From Planctomycetota bacterium (GTDB lineage Bacteria > Planctomycetota > MHYJ01 > JACPRB01), in NCBI GenBank assembly GCA_016200125.1, contig JACQFK010000055.1, positions 1 through 5,649 of the forward strand: DNA of 5,649 bases, given 5' to 3'. Below, piece by piece: positions 1 through 5,064 of this stretch. The position numbers and the translations under genes are program-made. The notes under the pieces were generated by a model that saw nothing but the letters and a program-made list of their open reading frames with translations, ran no database searches and was not told the origin of the DNA. Numbering within the stretch: position 1 is the stretch's first letter; every line of letters starts with the position of its first letter.

Positions 1-834
1 GGGACGACCGCCAATCTAAGCGAGCGGTCCGGCACCCACTTCGACCTGGGCGCGCTGGGGATCAGCGCGGGGGCGGTGATCTGGGCCTACGACGGATGGG
101 TGGCGGTCAGCATGATCGCGGGCGAGGTCATCGCGGCCGAGAAGTTGATGAAACGGATCATCGTCGCGGGGATGTTCGCGATTGTCTTTCTCTACCTGGG
201 AGCGAACCTCGCCTACTTCAACTCCATGACGCTCTATGAAATGGCGGGGGCGAAGGACGGCGTGCCCCAGGCGATCATGACCAAGCTCATGGGGTCGGCC
301 GGGGCGCCCACCATCAGCCTCTGCATCATGTGCAGCGTCTTCGGCGCGCTGAACGGGAACATCCTGGCCAAGCCGCGCGTGCCCTACGCGCTGGCAAAGG
401 ACGGCCTGACCTTCGCGTTCCTGGGCAAGGCCCACCCGCGCTGGTCGACCCCCTACGCGGCCATCCTGATCCAGAGCGGCGTCGCGCTGCTCATGGTCAT
501 CCTGTTCCGAAAGGATCCCGGCAGCATGTTCGACCGGCTGACCACCTACTTCGTGGTGGTGGAATGGTCTGCGCTGCTCTTCACCGTGGCGGCGGTCTTC
601 GTGCTCCGGCGGAAGATGCCGGACGCGGCGCGGCCCTACCGGACGCCGATGTATCCCCTCGTCCCCCTCGTTTTCCTGGTCGGCGCGTCGGCCGGCCTGG
701 CGGCGATCGTCTGGGGGAGCCTTGCGAAACCGGTGCCGGATTGGTCGCCGGTCACCGGCCTGCTCATCTCGCTCGCGGGCTTCCCGGTCTTCTGGATCTG
801 GCGGCGGCTGAAGGGCCCCCTTCCGAACTTCTGA
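1..834 (+). CDS. APC-superfamily amino-acid permease, C-terminal part (5' end outside window)
   Basis: Integral inner-membrane transporter expected to import amino acids or related compounds by proton- or solute-coupled exchange. The frame is open from base 1 and ends at TGA 832-834, giving 277 residues, roughly the second half of a usual 430-480 residue APC protein. The segment AYDGWVAVSMIAGE (about residues 29-42) is the TM6-region motif of APC/LAT-type permeases. It is followed by several hydrophobic helices and by the conserved GALNG...PR..YALAKDGL stretch (about residues 115-140). RPYRTPMYPLVPLVF and a C-terminal WIWRR end are also family-typical. The GTG at 76 lies inside TM6 and cannot be the true start. 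The C-terminal half closely resembles the damaged permease at 2863-4027 (shared FDRLTTYFVVVEW and AAVFVLRRKM), so the two are paralogues. The substrate is not predictable. The family call is firm. Confidence 0.93.
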   Translation, partial: GTTANLSERSGTHFDLGALGISAGAVIWAYDGWVAVSMIAGEVIAAEKLMKRIIVAGMFAIVFLYLGANLAYFNSMTLYEMAGAKDGVPQAIMTKLMGSAGAPTISLCIMCSVFGALNGNILAKPRVPYALAKDGLTFAFLGKAHPRWSTPYAAILIQSGVALLMVILFRKDPGSMFDRLTTYFVVVEWSALLFTVAAVFVLRRKMPDAARPYRTPMYPLVPLVFLVGASAGLAAIVWGSLAKPVPDWSPVTGLLISLAGFPVFWIWRRLKGPLPNF

Positions 835-841
835 CCTGTCG

Positions 842-906
842 CTGTCACAAAACAAACGGGTTGTTTCGTGACCTGTCACAAAACAACCCGTTTGTTTTGT
901 GACAGG
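842..906. repeat. Double-hairpin inverted repeat in a convergent intergenic gap
   Basis: Bases 842-872 and 875-905 are reverse complements over 31 bp with a single mismatch (867 against 880) around a 2-base centre; the outer 25 bp (842-866 and 881-905) match exactly. Each arm is also a hairpin by itself. The right arm has a perfect 15-bp stem, cctgtcacaaaacaa (872-886), with loop CCCGT (887-891) and its complement at 892-906. The left arm has a 12-bp stem with one mismatch (844-855 and 861-872) and loop ACGGG. The element is strikingly A+T-rich in its stems compared with its surroundings and fills most of the 78 bp between two convergent stop codons. That position and architecture suit a REP-like dispersed palindrome, a bidirectional terminator, or a paired protein-binding site. 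No transposase lies beside it. The structure is directly visible; the role is inferred. Confidence 0.9.
872..906. terminator. Possible bidirectional transcription terminator hairpin
   Basis: This is the perfect half of the inverted repeat: a 15-bp stem and 5-base loop between the permease stop (834) and the amidohydrolase stop (913), where both convergent transcripts should end. Against the call, there is no run of T after the stem on either strand, and the stem has A/T-rich tracts inside instead of a G/C-rich base. It may slow or end transcription in both directions, but it is not a textbook intrinsic terminator. Confidence 0.3.
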
Positions 907-912
907 CTGGAT

Positions 913-2376
913 TCAGCGGATCGGGGCCCGGGCGGGCTTCCCAGGCATGACCCCCGTCTGAACTTCGCCTTTCGACACCACCGGCACGCCGTTCACCAGC
1001 ACGTATGCGAATCCCTCCGAGTGCTTCGTGGGATCCTCGTAGGTCGAGCGGTCGATGACCTTCGCGGGATCGAAGATCGCCAGGTCGGCGTCGGCGCCCG
1101 CCTGGACCCGGCCCTTCTTCTTGAACATCGGCGCGTGATGCTCGAGGCGCCGGGCGGGACCGAGCGACATCTTGCGGATCGCCTCCATGAGCGTAATCAG
1201 CTTCTGCTCGCGGACGTAGCGGCCCAGGATCCGCGCGTAGGTGCCGGCACAGCGCGGGTGGCCCTGCTTCTTGACGGGGTCCCAGATCCCGTCGCTGCCG
1301 ATGAGCACGAGCGGGTGCGCCAGCGCGGAGTTCACCGCCACCTCGGGGATCGAGAAGATGATCGCGTAGTCGTCCGACTTGCGGTACTTCTCGAAGGTCT
1401 CCGCCGTCAGCCGCTCGCCCGTCGCGGGCCAGAGGATGTCCTTGTAGTCGACCTCGAGCGCCTCGCGCCAGTTGCCGTCGAAGACGCCGGAGTTGAGCTT
1501 CGTCATCCCCGCCTGGTAGGGGTAGCATTCCGCCGTGACGTCCAGGCCGCGGCTCTTCGCCTCGCCGATCATCTGGAGATGGCGTGGCGTGGCGCCCACG
1601 CTCGTCGAGTGGATGTGCACCACGTGGAGCGGCGCGCCCGTCACCGCCGCGGCCGCGATCACCTCCTCGAGCGCGTGCGTGCTGTTGTTCGGCTCCTTGC
1701 GCCCGTTGTGGCGCATGTGGACGTGGCAGGAGGCCCCGAATTCCGCGGCGACCCGGAAGGCCTCCAGGATCTCCCAGCGCGGCGCCGCGCCCGTGTACTG
1801 GATCCCGAAGCCCACGCAGAGCGCGCCGCGCTTGAGGCCTTCGCGGATCCGCTGCTTGATCTCCTCGACCTGCCTGTCGCTGCCCGGATCCGTGTTCGCC
1901 TTGTCCTTCGTCTCGGGCAGGAACTTCGCCGCGTCGCCCATCACCGCCATCCGGACGTGGATGTGGCCGATGGAGACGCCGAAGTTGACGAGCGACCTGC
2001 CCTCGCGCTCCGCGTACCACTTGTCCACCTCCGCGGTGCCGACCTCGAGCTCGAGGGCGGTGGTGACGCCGTCGGCCGCCTTGAGCACGTAGTTCGCCGC
2101 ATCCTGGCCGTGCGAGTGGAGATCGATGAAGCCCGGCGCGACGACGAGGCCCCGGGCGTCGATGACCGCGGCTCCGCGCAGCTCCCCGTCTTCCACCGCT
2201 TCGATCGTGCCGCCCCGGATGCCGATCGAACGGACGGCATCCAGCCCGGTCTCCGGATCCATGACCCGGCCGTGCAGGATGACGAGGTCGTAGCGGCCGG
2301 CGGCGGGGGCGGAGGTGCAGCCGGCGAAGATCAGGAGCAGCAGCGCGATTCTTCTCATCCTGATGATCTTACGCAT
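913..2376 (-). CDS. N-acyl-D-amino-acid deacylase (D-aminoacylase) family amidohydrolase, predicted lipoprotein
   Basis: Metal-dependent hydrolase expected to remove the acyl group from N-acyl-D-amino acids or similar amides. With ATG at 2376 it has 487 residues, normal for the family. Residues 1-20 form a lipoprotein signal: basic MRKIIRMRR, hydrophobic IALLLLIF, lipobox ending at Cys20, so the mature enzyme is probably membrane-anchored outside the cytoplasm. Family motifs in order are APGFIDLHSH (metal ligands His87 and His89), GVTTALELEVG (103-113), CHVHMRHNG (His220), HVVHIHS (His254), ECYPY (283-287), LIGSDG (Asp362) and HPRCAGTYARILGRYVRE (373-390), then the terminal beta-sandwich with ADADLAIFDP. 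Classical D-aminoacylases have a metal-binding Cys in a GNCG-like motif after GVTT; here that stretch is ALELEVG, so a Glu may take its place. An ATG at 2358 (MRRIALLLL) is an alternative start; neither has a strong ribosome-binding site. It is divergent from the RidA operon, which suggests shared control. The exact substrate is unknown. Confidence 0.9.
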   Translation of the reverse strand: MRKIIRMRRIALLLLIFAGCTSAPAAGRYDLVILHGRVMDPETGLDAVRSIGIRGGTIEAVEDGELRGAAVIDARGLVVAPGFIDLHSHGQDAANYVLKAADGVTTALELEVGTAEVDKWYAEREGRSLVNFGVSIGHIHVRMAVMGDAAKFLPETKDKANTDPGSDRQVEEIKQRIREGLKRGALCVGFGIQYTGAAPRWEILEAFRVAAEFGASCHVHMRHNGRKEPNNSTHALEEVIAAAAVTGAPLHVVHIHSTSVGATPRHLQMIGEAKSRGLDVTAECYPYQAGMTKLNSGVFDGNWREALEVDYKDILWPATGERLTAETFEKYRKSDDYAIIFSIPEVAVNSALAHPLVLIGSDGIWDPVKKQGHPRCAGTYARILGRYVREQKLITLMEAIRKMSLGPARRLEHHAPMFKKKGRVQAGADADLAIFDPAKVIDRSTYEDPTKHSEGFAYVLVNGVPVVSKGEVQTGVMPGKPARAPIR

Positions 2377-2416
2377 CGCGTGACAGGGTCGCCACCGTTT
2401 GATAGAAGAGGAACTC
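2377..2416. promoter_or_regulatory. Short divergent intergenic region, probable shared control region
   Basis: Only 40 bases separate the amidohydrolase start from the lipoprotein-form RidA start, so promoters for one or both genes must overlap coding DNA of the other. If the RidA gene really begins at GTG 2489, the gap would be 112 bp, a more usual size for a divergent promoter pair. I found no -10/-35 pair with proper spacing on either strand. The region ends in an AAGAGGA ribosome-binding site (2406-2412), five bases or so before ATG 2417. The promoter role rests on gene arrangement alone. Confidence 0.35.
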
Positions 2417-2866
2417 ATGAGAACGCTGACGGCGGCCCTGATGCTTCTATCCGGCTGTGCCGCGGGCACGAAATCCCAGGAGGCTTACGTGAGACAACCG
2501 ATCCAGACCGACCAGGCGCCCAAGCCCATCGGACCCTATTCGCAGGGCATCCTCGCGGACGACTTCATCTTCCTGGCGGGGCAGGGGCCCACCGACCCGG
2601 CGACGGGCAAGGTCGAGTACGGCGACGTCACCTCGGAGACCAAGCGGACCTTCGAGAACATGAAGGCGATCCTCGAGGCCGCGGGCTCGTCGCTCGACAA
2701 GGTCGTGAAGTGCAACGTCTACCTGCGCGACATCAAGGACTTCGCGGCGATGAACGAGGTCTACAAGACCTACTTCAAGCCGCCCTACCCGGCGCGGACC
2801 ACGATCCAGGCGGGCGCGCTGCCCGGCGGCATCGCCGTCGAGATCGAGTGCATCGCCCGTAAATGA
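2417..2866 (+). CDS. RidA-family enamine/imine deaminase with lipoprotein-type leader
   Basis: RidA proteins hydrolyse reactive 2-aminoacrylate-like enamines and imines to 2-oxo acids and ammonia, usually as cytosolic trimers. From ATG 2417 the protein has 149 residues, about 24 more than typical RidA. The extra part, MRTLTAALMLLSGC, looks like a short lipoprotein signal with lipobox LSGC (Cys14), and this start has a good AAGAGGA ribosome-binding site. The RidA domain runs from about residue 25, with GPYSQ (Tyr41), FLAGQGPTDP, NVYLRDIKDF, the substrate-binding Arg127 in PARTTIQAGALP, and VEIECIA (Glu142). Key residues are present, so an active deaminase is likely. An in-frame GTG at 2489 with a perfect AGGAGG before it would give a standard 125-residue cytosolic form, so the true start, or use of both, is open. 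It is about 63% identical (hand count) to the second RidA at 4680. Its stop overlaps the next start as ATGA at 2863-2866. Confidence 0.9.
   Translation: MRTLTAALMLLSGCAAGTKSQEAYVRQPIQTDQAPKPIGPYSQGILADDFIFLAGQGPTDPATGKVEYGDVTSETKRTFENMKAILEAAGSSLDKVVKCNVYLRDIKDFAAMNEVYKTYFKPPYPARTTIQAGALPGGIAVEIECIARK
2478..2491 (+). promoter_or_regulatory. Internal Shine-Dalgarno and GTG start inside the first RidA gene
   Basis: AGGAGG (2478-2483) lies five bases before an in-frame GTG (2489-2491). Starting there gives a protein opening (M)RQPIQ, 125 residues long, which aligns without gaps to the second RidA, which opens MRQAVH and has its conserved Tyr at the same position 17. This is the strongest ribosome-binding site in the window. 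It could be the real start, or a second start that yields a cytosolic isoform beside a lipoprotein form. Confidence 0.6.
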
Positions 2867-4027
2867 GCGGCGACCTCCGTCGGTCGCTCGGGACCTGGAG
2901 CGGCGCCGCCCTCCTGGTCGGCACCATGATCGGCGGGGGGATCTTCCGCGTCCCGGGCTCCATCGCGGGCGTCCTCCAGGATCCGCGCCTGATCCTGCTC
3001 CTCTGGGTCTTCTTCGGGATCGTGTCGCTTTGCGGCGCGCTGACCCTCGCCGAGCTGGCGACCCTGCTGCCGCAGACCGGCGGGACTTACGTCTATCTCC
3101 GGGCGGCCTACGGCGACGGCGCCGCCTTCGTCTTCGGCTGGCTCTACATGCTCGCGGCCATTCCCAGCGGCGCGGCCGCCCTGGCCGTGCTCCTCGGGGA
3201 GCTTCTCCTCGGGCCCTCCTCGGCGGGGATCCCGATCGCGGCCGCGGCGCTGATCGTCCTGCTCTCGGCCGCCAACATCCTCGGCGTCCGCCTGGGCTCG
3301 GCGATCCAGATCGTCCTCACGGTGATCAAGGTCGCCGCGCTGGTCGTCCTGATCGTCTTCGTGTTCGCCTCGGGCCGGGGCGACGCGGCCCGCTGGGTCG
3401 CCGCGCCCGAGGGGGGCGGGGGCTGGCGGGGCGTGATGGCCGCGGCCCAGTCGGTGCTCTTCACCTGCAACGGCTGGGTCTACGTGAGCCTGGTCGCGGG
3501 CGAGATCCTCGAACCGGAGCGCCGGCTGACCCGCATCATCCTCGGGGGCACCGGGACGGCGATCGTCCTCTACCTGCTGGCGAATCTCGCGTACCTCTAC
3601 ATCCTCCCGGTCCCCGACATGAAGGGGAAGCTCGTCGCCGTCGAGGCGATGTCCCGTCGTCGCCGTCGTGCTCGTCTTCGCGCTGGCCGAGCCGCGGGAC
3701 CCGCGCCGGCTCTTCGACCGGCTCACGACCTACTTCGTCGTCGTCGAATGGCTCGCCCTGCTGTTCGCGATCGCCGCGGTGTTCGTCCTCCGCCGGAAGA
3801 TGGCGGATGCCCTCCGGCCCTACCGGACTCCCCTCTATCCGTGGATTCCGCTGATCTTCGTGGCGGGGACGACCGCCGGCCTCGGCGTGATCCTGGCGAA
3901 CGCCTGCCTGAACGGCGACTACGCGCCCCTGGCGGGACTCGCGGTCGTGGCGGCCGGATTTCCCGTCTACTGGATCTGGCGGCGGGGTTCGCGCTACAAT
4001 ACCGCCCCGAAAGGGGTGGACTCATGA
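2863..4027 (+). pseudogene. APC-superfamily amino-acid permease disrupted by internal deletion and frameshift
   Basis: The first 263 residues (2863 to about 3651) are a good APC N-terminus. TM1 carries GTMIGGGIFRVPGS (20-33), TM2 is followed by AELATLLPQTGGTYVYLR (63-80), and the TM6-region motif is CNGWVYVSLVAGE (202-214). After VAVEAM the original frame turns into Arg/Ala-rich nonsense, while the permease C-terminus (VVAVVLVFALAEP, FDRLTTYFVVVEW, RPYRTPLYP, WIWRR) continues one frame over, from about 3653 to TGA 4025-4027. Between the shared NLAY and FDRL motifs this gene has 130 nt and the paralogue at 1-834 has 324 nt, so about 194 nt are missing, including the conserved GALNG...PR..YALAKDGL region. 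The product cannot be a working transporter as written. The start has no clear ribosome-binding site and probably relies on coupling to RidA through ATGA 2863-2866. A metagenome assembly or sequencing error is a real alternative to true decay. Confidence 0.85.
3633..3668 (+). repeat. Short direct repeats at the permease deletion junction
   Basis: The 11-mer CGTCGCCGTCG occurs at 3633-3643 and again at 3658-3668, bracketing the point where the permease reading frame is lost. Short direct repeats of this type favour slippage, deletion or assembly collapse. The surrounding GTC-rich run is partly just the codon bias of Val-rich membrane segments, so the repeats may be a contributing cause or a coincidence. 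Confidence 0.5.
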
Positions 4028-4683
4028 GCGCTGAACAGACCCGAGAACAGCTCTACGTCGAGAAGGCCGTCGTCATCCTCCGCGAGAAGGACGCCGATCT
4101 CGTGCGCAAGAAGGCCCACGCGGCGCGCGACGGCGGGCTGAAAATCCAGGAGATCACCTGGACCACGCCCTCGGTCGCGGAGCTCATCCGCGAGTTCACG
4201 AAGGAGAAGCTCGGGACGATCGGCGCGGGGACGATCCTCACGGTCGATGACGCGAAGAAGGCCGTGGACGCGGGCGCGAAGTTCCTGGTCTCCCCGATCT
4301 ACACCGCCGAGGTTTCGGCCTGGGCGAAGCAGAAGGACGTGGTCTACATCCCCGGCTGCGCCACGCCCCAGGAGATCATGCGAGCCTGGTACGACGGCTG
4401 CCGGCCCGTGAAGGTCTTCCCGGTGCCCGACTTCGGCGGCGCCACCTATATCAAGCACGTGCTCGCCCCGCTTCCATTCCTCGAGCTGCTGCCCACGGGC
4501 GGGCTGGGGCTGGCCGACGTGAAGCCCTATCTCGACGCGGGCGCGAAGGCGGTGGGGCTCGGCGCGCCCTTCACCCACACGGCGGCGGTTCTCGGGGGCG
4601 ACTACGCCTCCCTCACCGACGAGGCGGCGAAGGTCGTCGAGCTGATCAAAGGCGCGAAGGCCAAGGCGGCGGTGAAGGTATGA
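4024..4683 (+). CDS. KDPG/KHG-type class I aldolase
   Basis: Cytosolic Schiff-base aldolase of the 2-keto-3-deoxy-6-phosphogluconate / 4-hydroxy-2-oxoglutarate family, which cleaves a 4-hydroxy-2-oxo acid to pyruvate and an aldehyde. The 219 residues match the usual family length. Motifs in order are VVILR (Arg20, substrate-binding position), EITWTTP with Glu43 as the catalytic base, GAGTILT (67-73), FLVSPI (87-92), IPGCATPQEI (109-118), the Schiff-base Lys130 in VKVFPV, and LLPTGGL (155-161). The Arg that follows the catalytic Glu in E. coli Eda (EVTLRT) is Thr47 here, so specificity may differ from the sugar-phosphate enzyme. The start at 4024 has an AAAGGGG ribosome-binding site (4010-4016) and overlaps the permease stop by 4 nt (ATGA). 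The upstream permease frameshift leaves an open frame running into this gene, so an automatic call could wrongly fuse them. Gene context suggests a 2-oxo acid from amino-acid or amino-sugar-acid breakdown as substrate (inference). Confidence 0.9.
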   Translation: MSAEQTREQLYVEKAVVILREKDADLVRKKAHAARDGGLKIQEITWTTPSVAELIREFTKEKLGTIGAGTILTVDDAKKAVDAGAKFLVSPIYTAEVSAWAKQKDVVYIPGCATPQEIMRAWYDGCRPVKVFPVPDFGGATYIKHVLAPLPFLELLPTGGLGLADVKPYLDAGAKAVGLGAPFTHTAAVLGGDYASLTDEAAKVVELIKGAKAKAAVKV

Positions 4684-5060
4684 GGCAGGCGGTCCATCCT
4701 CCCGGCGCCGCGAAACCCTCGGCTCCCTATTCGCCCGCGATTGTCGAGGGCGGCTTCGTCTTCGTGTCGGGCCAGGGGCCGCTCGATCCGAAGACCGGCG
4801 AGTACCTGAAGGGCGACATCCGCTCCGAGACCCGGCAGGTCTTCGAGAACATCAAGTCGATCCTCGAGGCGGCCGGCACGTCGATGGACAACGTCGTGAA
4901 GGTGAACGTCTATCTCCGCGACATCAACGACTTCGGCGCGATGAACGAGGTCTACAAGACCTACCTGGCGACGCCCTTCCCGGCGCGCACGACGATCCAG
5001 GCCGGGGCGCTGCCCCGCGGCTTCGCCGTCGAGATCGAGTGCATCGCGAAGGCCAAGTAA
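4680..5060 (+). CDS. ridA: RidA-family enamine/imine deaminase, cytosolic
   Basis: A standard 126-residue RidA, expected to hydrolyse enamine/imine intermediates such as 2-aminoacrylate to 2-oxo acids in the cytosol. It opens MRQAVHPPGAAKPSAPYSPA with Tyr17, followed by FVSGQGPLDP (28-37), NVYLRDINDF (76-85), Arg103 in PARTTIQAGALP (the residue that binds the substrate carboxylate in RidA) and Glu118 in VEIECIA. No signal peptide is visible. Its start overlaps the aldolase stop as ATGA (4680-4683) and it ends 4 nt before the kinase GTG, so it is an internal operon gene. It is about 63% identical (hand count) to the RidA at 2417-2866, most strongly from residue 55 on, and shares an exact 27-nt DNA match with it (4938-4964 and 2747-2773). 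Two RidA copies in one operon suggest distinct compartments or partner enzymes, or a local duplication. Confidence 0.95.
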   Translation: MRQAVHPPGAAKPSAPYSPAIVEGGFVFVSGQGPLDPKTGEYLKGDIRSETRQVFENIKSILEAAGTSMDNVVKVNVYLRDINDFGAMNEVYKTYLATPFPARTTIQAGALPRGFAVEIECIAKAK

Positions 5061-5064
5061 GCCC

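Noticed and set aside
16..879. A 287-codon minus-strand open frame opposite the first permease, starting inside the palindrome
   Set aside because: Low-complexity Arg/Asp/Gly/His composition typical of antisense frames; the permease on the other strand is clearly genuine.
842..906. Insertion-sequence end, CRISPR repeat or tRNA-like structure
   Set aside because: No transposase, no spaced repeat series, no tRNA features; only a self-contained palindrome.
2380..2387. GTGACAGG, an echo of the end of the palindrome at 899-906
   Set aside because: Only 8 bp, no hairpin partner nearby; expected by chance.
2380..2406. GTGACA (2380-2385) with a GATAGA -10-like box as a promoter for the RidA operon
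   Set aside because: Spacing is only 15 bp, the -10 match is poor, and the start of transcription would fall almost on the start codon.
868..2862. A 664-codon + strand open frame antisense to the amidohydrolase and reading through the first RidA gene
   Set aside because: Shadow frame caused by high G+C; Arg/Asp/His-rich with no recognisable domain, while the opposite strand carries a motif-complete hydrolase and another frame carries RidA.
2785..3726. A 313-codon minus-strand open frame opposite the second permease
   Set aside because: Antisense shadow with biased charged composition and no motifs.
2863..4683. A single 606-residue permease-aldolase fusion protein
   Set aside because: The middle part (about 3652-4023) is out-of-frame nonsense; true permease C-terminal sequence lies one frame over and ends at 4027, and the aldolase has its own start and ribosome-binding site.
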